Assembly (NCBI RefSeq): GCF_023072595.1
Contig: NZ_JALLGK010000002.1
Location: 434,001-498,000 of the forward strand
Source of the DNA: Streptomyces sp. XM4193
GTDB lineage: Bacteria; Actinomycetota; Actinomycetes; Streptomycetales; Streptomycetaceae
Direction: 5' to 3'
Length of the DNA: 64,000 nucleotides
A program made the position numbers and the translations under genes. Below, piece after piece: positions 7,275 through 15,750 of the stretch. The notes below the pieces were generated by a model that did no database searches, was not told where the DNA came from, and worked only from the letters and a program-made list of their open reading frames with translations. The stretch's first letter is position 1. Each line of letters begins with the position of its first letter.

Positions 7275-10200
7275 GTGGGCTACCGCTATCAGATCCTCGG
7301 AACGACCCGCGTGCACCGTGATGACGGCAGCGCGGTGCCGATCGGCGGCGCGCGGCTGCGTGCCCTGCTGACCGCACTGGCGCTGACCCCCGGTCAGGAC
7401 GTACGTACGGACGCGCTGATCGCCGCGGTCTGGGCGGACAGCGATCCGCCGGCCGACGCGCAGGGCGCGTTGCAGGCGCTGGTCGGGCGGCTGCGCCGAG
7501 CGCTGGACCACTCCGCGATCGCCTCCGGCGGCGGCGGATACCGGCTGGTCGCCGAGCCCGCGCAGGTCGACGCCGGCCGCTTCGAGCAGCTGGCGGACGC
7601 CGGTTCCCGGGCGCTTCTGGCCGGTGACGCGGCGGGCGCGGTGGAGCTGCTGGACGAGGCGCTGGGCCTGTGGCAGGGCTCGCCCTACGCGGACCTCCCG
7701 GACGCCGGGGGAGCGGCGGCGGTACGGGCGGAGGCCGGCCGACTGGAGGCCGCGCGCACCCGCGCGGAGGCGCGCGTCGCGCTCGGCGAGGCCGGCGCCA
7801 CCCTCGCCGATCTCGCGGTGCTCTGCGCCGAACACCCGCTGGACGAGCCGCTGCAGGCGCTGCGGCTGCGCGCCCTGCGGGACGCCGGCCGCCCGGCCGA
7901 GGCACTGGCGACGTACGAGGCGGTGCGCACCGAGCTGGCCGAGCTGCTCGGCGCCGACCCCGGGCCCGAACTGCGCGCCCTGCACGCGCAGTTGCTCACC
8001 CAGGCCGTGCCCCAGACGCTGCCCGCGGCCGACCCGGAGGCGGCCGGCGGGCCGTCCCCGGCGGAGCCGGCCGAGCCCGTCCGGCCGCCCGGAAACCTGC
8101 CGACCCGGCTGACCTCCTTCGTCGGCCGCGAGGAGGAACTCGCCGCGATCCGCACCGAGTTGGGCGCCTTCCGGCTGGTGACGCTGCTCGGCCCCGGCGG
8201 CGCGGGCAAGACCCGGCTGTCGCTGGAGGCGGCCGAGGCGCTGGCCGCGCAGTGGCCGGACGGAGTGTGGCTGGCCGAACTGGCGCCGGTGCGCGAGGCG
8301 GCGACCGTCCCCGAGACGGTGCTCACCGCGCTGGGCGGACGGGACACGGCCAGCAGGGCGACAGCCGCGCACGGACTGCGCACCGTCACCGACAGCGCCC
8401 CTCCCGACCCGCTCGCGGAACTGGCCGAACTCTGCGTCGGGCGGCGGATGCTGCTGCTCCTGGACAACTGCGAGCACGTCGTCGACGCCGCCGCGCAACT
8501 CGCCGAGACGCTGCTGGTGCAGTGCCCCGCGGTCACGGTGCTGGCCACCAGCAGGGAGCCGTTGGGAGTGGCGGGGGAGTCGGTGCTGGTGGTGGACCCG
8601 CTGCCGCAGCAGACCGCCGAGCGGCTGCTGGAGGAACGCGGCGCGGCGGGCCGTACGGGGTTCCGCGCGGCGCAGGACCCGGAGGCGGTCGCCGAGATCT
8701 GCCGCAGGCTGGACGGGCTGCCGCTGGCGATCGAGCTGGCCGCGGCCCGGCTGCGGTCGCTCACCCCCAGGCAGCTCGCCGACCGGCTGGACGACCGGTT
8801 CCGGCTGCTCAACGGCGGCAGCAGGACCGCTCTGCCCCGGCAGCAGACGCTGCGGGCGGTCGTCGACTGGTCCTGGGAGCTGCTGGACACCGCGGAGCGC
8901 GAGGTGCTGCGGCGGCTCGCGGTCTTCTCCGGCGGTGTCGCGCTGGAGCAGGCCGAGCACGTCTGCGGCGGTGGCGGGGTCGACACCCGGGACGTCGCCG
9001 TCGTCCTCGGCTCGCTGGTCGACAAGTCGCTGCTGGTGCCGGTGGTGACGCCGGACGGCGCGATGCGCTACCGGCTGCTGGAGACCGTCGCCGAGTACGC
9101 CGCCGAGCGCCTCGACGAGTCGGCCGAGCGGACCGCGGTCGAGCGCCGCCACCTGGTCTGCTACCGCGAACTGGCCCGTACCGCCCGTCGGTTGCTGCGC
9201 GGCCCCGAGCAGCTGCGGGAGCTGGACCGGCTGGAGCGCGAACACGACAACATCCGCGCCGCGCTGCACCGGGCGGTGGACGCCGGGGACGAGCAGGAGG
9301 CGCTGAGCCTGACGCTGAGCATGGGGTGGTTCTGGCAGCTGCGCAACCACCGCGGCGACGCCCGGCAGTGGTGCGCAGCCACCGCCGCTCTGGGGCCGGA
9401 CCCCTTCGCCACCGGCCGGCCGGCCCCCGACGTGTCGACGCGCTGCACCGATGTGCCGCCGCCGTTGGACGGGGAGCTGCTGCCCGAGGCGCGGCGGCAG
9501 GTGCGCATGCTGGGGCTGGCCGTGGCCGACCAGTCCGAACTCGACGACGAGCGCCAGGTGCGGCTGGTGCGGGCGGTCATCGACAGCTACCGGCCCGACC
9601 AGCCTCAGGTGTGCCACAGCGTCGGCCCCCTCTGGTACTACGCCAGACTGCTGGCCGGCGAGGTGGAGTCGCTGCGCGACGATCTGGACCGGACGGTCGC
9701 CGGCTGCCGGAAGCTGGACGACGACTGGGAGCTGGCCTCCGCGCTGCGGCTTCGCTCACGGCTCCGCGGCGGCGCCACGCCCGAACTGCGTGCCCGCGCG
9801 GTCGCCGACGCGGACGAGAGCCTGGAGCTGTTCGGCCGGCTCGGGGACGGCTGGGGGATCGCCGAAGCTCTCTCCGGACGTTCGGAGATCCGGGAGGCCG
9901 ACGGTGAACTGACCGGCGCCATAGAGGACTTGCGCGAGGGCGTACGGATCGCGGGCGAGCTGGGCGATCTGGCGCAGGAGCAGCTGTTCCGGGCCCGGCT
10001 GGGCAATCTGCTGGTGGAGGACGGCCGGGCGGAGGAGGGCGAGCGGCTGCTGCGCCGGACGCTGGCGGAGGGCGACCGGCTGGGCAGCGACACCCTGACA
10101 CTGACCAGGATCTATCTGGCCACCCTGCTCGGGAGGACCGGGCGGACCGGGGAGTGCCGCGGCCATCTGGACGCGCTGCTCGCCGAGTTCGTCGGTCGCC

Positions 10201-10601
10201 GGGAGCAGCAGCGGCTGGTGCACGGCATGGTGGACGCGCTCTACGGCTGGCTGGAGCTGCTGGACGGGCGGCCCGAACAGGCCCGCACCCGGCTGCTGCT
10301 GGCCGCCGAACGGGTCCGGCATCCGGTCGGTCGGCTGCTCGCCTCCGAGCTGGCCGGGGTCACGCTGCTGCACGGTTCGGAGGCCGCTGCCGCGCTGGAC
10401 CGGCCGTCGGACGCCGCTTCGCTGCTCGGCGCGTTCGACGCGCGGCACGGCGCGCAGACGCCCCGGCTCAGCCTGCTGCACCAGGAGTGCCGCGCCCGCG
10501 CCGAGCGCGCGGCCAGGTCGGCGCTGCCCGCGACGGCGTACGAGGAGGCGTACCGCGGCGGCGCCGAGCTGAGCCTGAGCGAGGCGATCGGCCTGATCTG
10601 A
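7275..10601 (+). CDS. AfsR/SARP-type transcriptional regulator with NB-ARC ATPase
   Basis: The 1108-residue protein has an OmpR-like winged helix at about residues 1-95 (KxR-type IGGARLRALLTALAL), a bacterial transcriptional activation domain at ~97-240, an NB-ARC/STAND ATPase from ~275 with P-loop GPGGAGKT near 306-313 and Walker B LLLLDNCEH near 392, then a TPR-like helical C-terminal half. SARPs bind heptameric repeats next to -35 elements and activate antibiotic genes; large AfsR-like forms act more globally. The GTG at 7275 is selected, with a GGGGAG ribosome site upstream. It is divergent from the M50 protease and faces the ABC exporter genes, so its targets could be the exporter or lie elsewhere. 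Confidence 0.9.
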   Translation: MGYRYQILGTTRVHRDDGSAVPIGGARLRALLTALALTPGQDVRTDALIAAVWADSDPPADAQGALQALVGRLRRALDHSAIASGGGGYRLVAEPAQVDAGRFEQLADAGSRALLAGDAAGAVELLDEALGLWQGSPYADLPDAGGAAAVRAEAGRLEAARTRAEARVALGEAGATLADLAVLCAEHPLDEPLQALRLRALRDAGRPAEALATYEAVRTELAELLGADPGPELRALHAQLLTQAVPQTLPAADPEAAGGPSPAEPAEPVRPPGNLPTRLTSFVGREEELAAIRTELGAFRLVTLLGPGGAGKTRLSLEAAEALAAQWPDGVWLAELAPVREAATVPETVLTALGGRDTASRATAAHGLRTVTDSAPPDPLAELAELCVGRRMLLLLDNCEHVVDAAAQLAETLLVQCPAVTVLATSREPLGVAGESVLVVDPLPQQTAERLLEERGAAGRTGFRAAQDPEAVAEICRRLDGLPLAIELAAARLRSLTPRQLADRLDDRFRLLNGGSRTALPRQQTLRAVVDWSWELLDTAEREVLRRLAVFSGGVALEQAEHVCGGGGVDTRDVAVVLGSLVDKSLLVPVVTPDGAMRYRLLETVAEYAAERLDESAERTAVERRHLVCYRELARTARRLLRGPEQLRELDRLEREHDNIRAALHRAVDAGDEQEALSLTLSMGWFWQLRNHRGDARQWCAATAALGPDPFATGRPAPDVSTRCTDVPPPLDGELLPEARRQVRMLGLAVADQSELDDERQVRLVRAVIDSYRPDQPQVCHSVGPLWYYARLLAGEVESLRDDLDRTVAGCRKLDDDWELASALRLRSRLRGGATPELRARAVADADESLELFGRLGDGWGIAEALSGRSEIREADGELTGAIEDLREGVRIAGELGDLAQEQLFRARLGNLLVEDGRAEEGERLLRRTLAEGDRLGSDTLTLTRIYLATLLGRTGRTGECRGHLDALLAEFVGRREQQRLVHGMVDALYGWLELLDGRPEQARTRLLLAAERVRHPVGRLLASELAGVTLLHGSEAAAALDRPSDAASLLGAFDARHGAQTPRLSLLHQECRARAERAARSALPATAYEEAYRGGAELSLSEAIGLI

Positions 10602-10606
10602 GCGGT

Positions 10607-10643
10607 CGCGACAACCGCCGGGGACCGCCCGGGGGTTGTCGCG
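10607..10643. terminator. Terminator hairpin after the SARP gene
   Basis: CGCGACAACC pairs with GGTTGTCGCG, with an inner CCGGG/CCCGG stem. It lies between convergent genes and can serve both directions. Confidence 0.8.
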
Positions 10644-10728
10644 GGGGCCACGGGCGGCGCACAGCAGCGCGCGCCCGGCGGCGCGAGGCCGTGCGCACCC
10701 GGTCCGGACGCCGGTGCGCGCGGGTGTG

Positions 10729-11583
10729 TCAGGTCTTGCTGCGGAACTTGCGGACCGCCAGCGGCATGGTGATCGCGGTGATCGCGGCGCCCCAGAACAG
10801 GGTCATCATCACCGGCCCCGCGACCTCGCCCTCGCCGTTCATCAAACCCCTCGCCGCGTCGGCGAGTTGGGAGATCGGGTTCAGATCGGTGAAGGTCTCC
10901 AGCCAGCCGGGCATGGTGGCCGGGCTGGCGAAGATCGAGGAGGCGAACTGCAGCGGCATGATCACCAGCACACCGAGCCCCTGCACCGCCTGCGGGGTCT
11001 TCAGCGACAGGCCGAGCAGCATGAAGATCCAGGTCAGCGAGGCGCCGAAGTAGAGCGAGAGGCCGACCGCGCCCAGGAGTTGGAGCGGGCCGGTCTGCAG
11101 TTCGAAGCCGAGGATGAAGCCGACGACCAGCAGGATGAAGGAGGAGACCACCATCCGGCCGATCTCCACCACGACCTTGGCGATCAGCACCGAGGAACGG
11201 GCGATCGGCATGGTGCGGAAGCGGTCCATCACCCCCTTCTTGAAGTCCTCGTTGATACCGGTGCCCACCGACATCGCGAGCGTCATTCCGCCCATCGCCA
11301 TCAGACCGGGCAGCAGGTAGTTGACGTAGTTGCCCTCGCCGCCCGTCATGGCGCCGCCGAAGACGTAGACGAAGAGCAGCGTGAAGATGATGGGCATCAG
11401 CACCGCGTCGAACATCGACTCCGGGTCTGCCTTGAAGTGCATGACGTTGCGCCGGACCAGGGCGCCGATGTGCCGCAGATTGGCCCGCAGACCTATTCGG
11501 CCCTCGCCGGGGCGGGCCCCGCCGCTCTGCCTCTGCTCCGCCGGGTGGTCCTCCGCGGGCTCCACCGTGTACACCGCGCTCAT
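10729..11583 (-). CDS. DrrB-type ABC-2 exporter permease
   Basis: The 284-residue membrane protein begins with a ~40-residue hydrophilic cytosolic part and has six predicted helices typical of ABC-2 permeases, with the family phrases GLMAMGGMTLAMSVGTGINEDF and DRFRTMPIARSSVL. Together with the ATPase encoded just upstream it should form an exporter for a small hydrophobic compound or drug. Its ATG (11581-11583) overlaps the TGA of the ATPase gene, so the two subunits are translationally coupled. Substrate unknown; daunorubicin-type resistance is only the family prototype. Confidence 0.9.
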   Translation of the reverse strand: MSAVYTVEPAEDHPAEQRQSGGARPGEGRIGLRANLRHIGALVRRNVMHFKADPESMFDAVLMPIIFTLLFVYVFGGAMTGGEGNYVNYLLPGLMAMGGMTLAMSVGTGINEDFKKGVMDRFRTMPIARSSVLIAKVVVEIGRMVVSSFILLVVGFILGFELQTGPLQLLGAVGLSLYFGASLTWIFMLLGLSLKTPQAVQGLGVLVIMPLQFASSIFASPATMPGWLETFTDLNPISQLADAARGLMNGEGEVAGPVMMTLFWGAAITAITMPLAVRKFRSKT

Positions 11584-12908
11584 ATGCCGATCCCCTGGAG
11601 TGAGTCCTGCGGGCCCTGACCGCCGCCGCGCCCGCCGGGGCCGTTGCCCGGGCCGTTGCCGTGCTGCGCCGGCCCGCCGGGAGCGCCGCCGACGCGACCG
11701 GCCGGCCCGCCGTACCCGCCCTGCTGTCCGCTCGGTGCGCCGGGGTGGCCGCCGTACCCGCCCTGCTGTCCGCCGGGGTGGCCGGGGGCCCGGCCGGGAC
11801 GGGCACCCTGACCCTCCCGGCCGTACTCGGGCGCGGGGCGGTGGGCCGGGTCCGGACCCGGGTGGTGGGGCGCGGGCGGCGCGGCGCCGGGCGCCTCCTC
11901 CTCCGGCCGCGGCGAGGTCTTGCGCCCGGTCAGGGCCAAGAACACCTCGTCCAGGCTGGGCAGTTGGGTGCTGATGTTGGTCAGCCGGAAGCCGTAGTGG
12001 CCCACCAGGCCGATCACCTGTGTGAGCTGCTCGTCCCCGACGATCGGCACCTGTACGACGCCCTCGTCCAGATCGAGCGTGGCGTCGGCCGCGCCGACGA
12101 TCCCGGACTGCGCCAGCGCGCCGAGGATGTGGTGGATCTCCTCCTTCACCAGCGGCTCGATGCGCAGGGTGCGCCCGCCCACCTTCGCCTTGAGCTCGGC
12201 GACCCTGCCCTCGGCGATCACCAGGCCGCGGTCGATGACCGTCAGATCGCTGGCGAGCTGCTCGGCCTCCTCCATGTACTGAGTGGTCAGCAGCACCGTG
12301 GTGCCCTCGCTGGTCATCCGCTTGACCTCCTCCCACACCTCGTTGCGGGTGCGGGGGTCCAGGCCGGTCGTCGGCTCGTCCAGGTAGAGGACCTGGGGCC
12401 GCCCGATCATGGAGGCGGCGAGGTCCAGCCGCCGGCGCATGCCGCCGGAGTACTGCGCGGCCGGGCGCTTGGCCGCCTCGGTCAGGGAGAAGCGCTCCAG
12501 CATCGCGTACGCCCTGCGGCGGGCGTCCTTGCGGCTGAGGTCCAGCAGCCGCCCGATCATGTAGAGGTTCTCCCAGCCGGAGAGCTTCTCGTCGACCGAG
12601 GCGTACTGGCCGGTGAGCCCGATCACCCGGCGCAGCTGGCGGGGTTCGCGAACGACGTCGTAGCCGGCCACGTGGGCGGTGCCGCCGTCCGGGACCAGCA
12701 GGCTGGACAGGCAGCGCACCAGAGTGGTCTTGCCCGCGCCGTTCGGCCCGAGGACGCCGTGCACGCTCGCCTCGGCGACGGTGAGGTCGACGCCGTCCAC
12801 CGCCCGGGTCGGACCGAAGTGCTTGACCAGGCCGCGTACTTCGATCGCACCGCCGCCCCGGGGCGGAGCCGTCAGGCCCACCGTGCCGGTACCACTGTTG
12901 CCCACCAT
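11580..12908 (-). CDS. DrrA-type ABC exporter ATPase with long disordered tail
   Basis: The 442-residue protein has Walker A GPNGAGKT at 54-61, the Q-loop, the signature YSGGM and Walker B VLYLDEPTTGLD, followed by the ~100-residue DrrA C-terminal domain. Residues from about 335 to 442 form an unusual tail rich in Gly, Pro and Gln, with repeated GGQQGGYGG-like and GHPGA-like units; ordinary DrrA proteins end near residue 330. The tail is low-complexity and presumably disordered. The gene is the first of the exporter operon. The function is ATP hydrolysis that drives the permease at the inner face of the membrane. Confidence 0.9.
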   Translation of the reverse strand: MVGNSGTGTVGLTAPPRGGGAIEVRGLVKHFGPTRAVDGVDLTVAEASVHGVLGPNGAGKTTLVRCLSSLLVPDGGTAHVAGYDVVREPRQLRRVIGLTGQYASVDEKLSGWENLYMIGRLLDLSRKDARRRAYAMLERFSLTEAAKRPAAQYSGGMRRRLDLAASMIGRPQVLYLDEPTTGLDPRTRNEVWEEVKRMTSEGTTVLLTTQYMEEAEQLASDLTVIDRGLVIAEGRVAELKAKVGGRTLRIEPLVKEEIHHILGALAQSGIVGAADATLDLDEGVVQVPIVGDEQLTQVIGLVGHYGFRLTNISTQLPSLDEVFLALTGRKTSPRPEEEAPGAAPPAPHHPGPDPAHRPAPEYGREGQGARPGRAPGHPGGQQGGYGGHPGAPSGQQGGYGGPAGRVGGAPGGPAQHGNGPGNGPGGRGGGQGPQDSLQGIGI

Positions 12909-12942
12909 GGGGGCATCCTCGCAGCGGCCACCGACAAACGAC

Positions 12943-12979
12943 CGACAGCCCTCCCCCGAAGTCGAGGGGAGGGCTGTCG
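12943..12979. terminator. Hairpin, 14-bp perfect stem
   Basis: CGACAGCCCTCCCC pairs with GGGGAGGGCTGTCG over a 9-base loop. It lies upstream of the exporter ATPase start and downstream of panB, and forms the second of two hairpins that isolate the two minus-strand units. Confidence 0.75.
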
Positions 12980-13001
12980 CGGTGCACGGGATCGACCCGG
13001 T

Positions 13002-13032
13002 GTGTGCGCCGATGAACTGAATCGGCGCACAC
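13002..13032. terminator. Hairpin downstream of panB, 12-bp perfect stem
   Basis: GTGTGCGCCGAT pairs with ATCGGCGCACAC around the loop GAACTGA. It is the first hairpin met by transcription leaving panB. Confidence 0.75.
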
Positions 13033-13142
13033 GCACTGGACCGGCGTGGCTGTCGGGCCGACGTGAGTGTCGGGCGGGTGCGGCCGTCCGGCCGGGTCGG
13101 GTCCTCCCGTGCCCTGCCGGTGTCACCCGCGCCCCGGCCGCA

Positions 13143-14006
13143 TCAGTGGAAGGTGTGCTCCTCGGCCGGGAACGCGCCGCCGGCCACGTCCTCGGCGAAC
13201 GCCTTGGCCGCGTCCCCGAGCTGCTCCCGCAGTCGGGCGTACTGCTTGACGAAGCGCGGCAGCCTGCCGTCCGTCATACCGGCCATGTCCGCCCACACCA
13301 GGACCTGCGCGTCCGTCTGCGGGCCCGCGCCGATACCGATGGTGGGGATGGACAGCGAGCGCGTCACCTCGGCGGCCAACTCGGCCGGCACCAGCTCCAG
13401 CACGACCGCGCACGCGCCCGCCTCCTGGGCCGACTTCGCGTCGTGCAGCAGACGGTGGGCGTCCTCCTCGGCGCGGCCCTGCACCCGGTAGCCCATGGTG
13501 TTCACGGACTGCGGGGTGAGCCCGAGGTGGGCCATGGCAGGGATGCCGGCCGACACGATCAACTCGGTCTGCGCCAGCGAGCGTTCGCCGCCCTCCAGCT
13601 TCACCGCGCCCACCCCGGCCTCCTTGACGAGCCGGGTGGCGCTGCGCAGCGCCTGGGTCGGCCCCTCCTGGTACGAGCCGAACGGCAGGTCCGCGACGAC
13701 CAGCGCGCGGCTGGTGCCGCGCACCACCGAGGCGGAGAGCATGGTCATCTGGTCGAGTGTCACGGGCACGGTCGTCTCGTACCCGAGCTGGCAGTTGCCC
13801 GCCGAGTCGCCGACGAGGAGCACCGGGATACCGGCCTCGTCGAAGACGTTCGCGGTCATCGCGTCGTAGGCCGTGAGCATCGGCCACTTCTCGCCACGTT
13901 CCTTGGCAAGGACGAGGTCACGCGCGGTGACCCTGCGCTTGCGCCCGGTGTGGACTCCTCCGTAGAGCGCCTTGCTGCTGTCGGCAGCCGTTTGGGCATG
14001 CGTCAT
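13143..14006 (-). CDS. panB: 3-methyl-2-oxobutanoate hydroxymethyltransferase
   Basis: PanB adds a hydroxymethyl group from methylene-tetrahydrofolate to ketoisovalerate, the first step of pantothenate and CoA synthesis. The 287-residue product has the TIM-barrel motifs MLTAYD, VGDSAGN (metal-binding Asp), VKLEGG (catalytic Lys region), PTIGIGAGPQTDAQVLVW and the C-terminal FPAEEHTF. I choose ATG 14006, which has AGGAGC 6 bases upstream; the open frame extends further without homology. No panC or panD gene is adjacent. Two hairpins follow the gene, which appears monocistronic and divergent from the phosphatase-family gene. Confidence 0.95.
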   Translation of the reverse strand: MTHAQTAADSSKALYGGVHTGRKRRVTARDLVLAKERGEKWPMLTAYDAMTANVFDEAGIPVLLVGDSAGNCQLGYETTVPVTLDQMTMLSASVVRGTSRALVVADLPFGSYQEGPTQALRSATRLVKEAGVGAVKLEGGERSLAQTELIVSAGIPAMAHLGLTPQSVNTMGYRVQGRAEEDAHRLLHDAKSAQEAGACAVVLELVPAELAAEVTRSLSIPTIGIGAGPQTDAQVLVWADMAGMTDGRLPRFVKQYARLREQLGDAAKAFAEDVAGGAFPAEEHTFH

Positions 14007-14450
14007 TGCACTGGCTCCTGTGTTCTCGTCTCGAGGCGCCCCTACGGCGTCCCCGGATCTCCTGCCATGGTGACATCGGTGGGAACGGCGTGGAAGGGGC
14101 TGCGCCACACACCCGCCGCCGAGCGGCGCAGACCGGCGCGCGGTGACCGAGGGTTCCAAGTGGCGCCCTACGCACGCTGCGTTGATGACAGAGGGTCACT
14201 GAAATTCTTGGCGTGAAATACGTGCTCGCGGAACCGTCGCGGATCAGTTGCCCGCAGCCGGAACCTTCGTGTGCCCCGTACTCGTCATGAGCGGGGAACG
14301 GTCCGTCGCGAGGCGGGGCGCGCACGTTTTCTGGAGGAGCCGGCTGTGGCGTACTCTTCGCGAGTGGTCGCCAGGTCCCGGGTCCTCCCGGTCGCCCCCC
14401 GCATTCGCCCGGTCGGCCGCCGGCAGTACCCGGGTAAGTGAGGACAGCGC
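14007..14450. other. 444-base divergent intergenic region
   Basis: This gap holds the promoters of panB (left) and of the endonuclease/exonuclease/phosphatase gene (right). Apart from a 25-codon frame at 14213-14290 that I do not consider a gene, I see no coding region, riboswitch-like structure or strong repeat. Confidence 0.4.
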
Positions 14451-15476
14451 ATGGCAGGGGTGGACACCACGGGGGTGGGTTCGGTCGGCACCGACCAGCC
14501 CGAGGTGGGCGGCAGGGGCGCTTCGCGGCTCGGCTGGCGGGCCGGTGTGTGGCGTCGCGGCAGGATTCTCGCCGTTCTCGCCCTGCTGTTGGGGCTCCTC
14601 ATCGCACTGCACTCCAAGGTGCCCAACGCGATCGGCAGTCTCGGCAGCCTGCTGGAGACCTTCCTTCCCTGGTGCGGCATCGGCATCGTGCTGCTGCTGG
14701 GCTGTGCCCTGCTGCGGCGTTCGGCGACCGCGCTGGTGGCGCTGCTCGTGCCACTGCTGATCTGGCTCAACTTCTTCGGCGGTCTGGTCACCGACAAGAC
14801 CGGCGGCGACGGCGGCGAGCGCGGACTGACCGTCGTCACCCACAACGTCGACGCCGACAACGCCGATCCGGCGGGCACCGCCGAGCAGTTGGCGTCCTCC
14901 GGCGCGGACGTGCTGGCCCTGGAGGAGCTGCCCTCGGCCAAGGCCTCCTCCGCCTACACCGAGTCCCTGGCAGCCGACTACCCGCACCACGCGGTGCGCG
15001 GCACCATCGGCCTGTGGAGCAAGCACCCGGTGACCGACGTCCGGGAGGTCGACATCAAGATCGGCTGGACCCGGGCGATGCGTGCCACGGTGGCCACCCC
15101 GCACGGCGACATCGCGGTCTACGTCGCCCATCTTCCGTCCGTGCGGGTGGAGTTCAAGGCGGGCTTCACCGCCGGTCAGCGCGATGACGCGGCCGAGGAG
15201 CTGGGGCGGGCCATCGCCTCCGAGCAGTTGGAGCGGGTCGTACTGCTCGGCGATCTGAACGGCACCATGAACGACCGCGCGTTGGCCCCGGTGACCTCCC
15301 TGATGCGTTCCACCCAGGGGGCCTCGGGGGCGGGCTTCGGCTTCAGCTGGCCCGCGGCGTTCCCGATGGCGCGGATCGACCAGATCATGGTCAAGGGGCT
15401 GGAGCCGGTCTCCTCCTGGACGCTGCCGAGAACGGGCAGCGACCACCTGCCGGTCGCCGCCTCCGTGGAGCTGTAA
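14451..15476 (+). CDS. Membrane-anchored endonuclease/exonuclease/phosphatase-family protein
   Basis: The 341-residue protein starts with a cytosolic ~35-residue segment, then three hydrophobic helices (about 38-56, 72-92, 94-112), and ends with an EEP-fold domain that should lie outside the membrane. The catalytic motifs are visible in order: THNVDADN, ALEEL (metal-binding Glu), VLLGDLNGT (Asp/Asn pair) and GSDHLPV (catalytic His). The substrate could be a phosphodiester such as a lipid head group or nucleic acid; sequence alone does not decide. The ATG has a GAGG ribosome site. It is divergent from panB. Confidence 0.85.
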   Translation: MAGVDTTGVGSVGTDQPEVGGRGASRLGWRAGVWRRGRILAVLALLLGLLIALHSKVPNAIGSLGSLLETFLPWCGIGIVLLLGCALLRRSATALVALLVPLLIWLNFFGGLVTDKTGGDGGERGLTVVTHNVDADNADPAGTAEQLASSGADVLALEELPSAKASSAYTESLAADYPHHAVRGTIGLWSKHPVTDVREVDIKIGWTRAMRATVATPHGDIAVYVAHLPSVRVEFKAGFTAGQRDDAAEELGRAIASEQLERVVLLGDLNGTMNDRALAPVTSLMRSTQGASGAGFGFSWPAAFPMARIDQIMVKGLEPVSSWTLPRTGSDHLPVAASVEL

Positions 15477-15519
15477 CCGGCCAATCGGCCCCGGGTCGGT
15501 CCGCCCCTCGGGTGCGCCC

Positions 15520-15548
15520 CCGCCCCCGCTCTCTGTGTGCGGGGGCGG
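15520..15548. terminator. Terminator hairpin after the EEP-family gene
   Basis: CCGCCCCCGC pairs with GCGGGGGCGG across a 9-base loop, 43 bases past the stop. Confidence 0.7.
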
Positions 15549-15692
15549 TCGTGTGTGCGGGAGCGGGGGAGCGGCGTGTGCGGGGTGTGAGCCGCCGCGT
15601 CCGGCCTTGGCTCTCGGTGCGGCCTCCCACTGTGATCCTCGCCGCTTGTGGCCCTTGGTGTGCGCGGCGGGGAACAGGCACGTGAGAGTATT

Positions 15693-15709
15693 TGTTCCGC
15701 GAGAGAACA
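15693..15709. promoter_or_regulatory. Possible operator before the MFS gene
   Basis: TGTTC-n7-GAACA is an inverted repeat about 42 bases before the MFS start codon, in an unusually AT-richer patch. It could be a repressor site, but no regulator gene of obvious match is adjacent. Confidence 0.35.
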
Positions 15710-15750
15710 TAACCTCGCCCGCCTCCCTCCGAGAACCCGAAGGAACAGCC

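Noticed and set aside
7113..9617. An 834-codon minus-strand frame opposite the SARP gene
   Set aside because: Composition (Gln/Arg/Gly/His) and absence of motifs mark it as a shadow; the plus-strand frame has clear BTAD and NB-ARC motifs.
7275..12908. The SARP regulator plus ABC exporter as an antibiotic gene cluster
   Set aside because: Neighbours are panB, a protease and housekeeping genes; no synthase, tailoring or resistance enzyme is present.
13002..13060. A tRNA-like fold downstream of panB
   Set aside because: The paired arms form one simple 12-bp hairpin; no T-loop, anticodon arm or CCA-compatible acceptor is present.
14213..14290. A 25-codon peptide (GTG start, two Cys) between panB and the EEP-family gene
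   Set aside because: No ribosome-binding site precedes it and no maturation enzymes are nearby; short frames like this are expected by chance.
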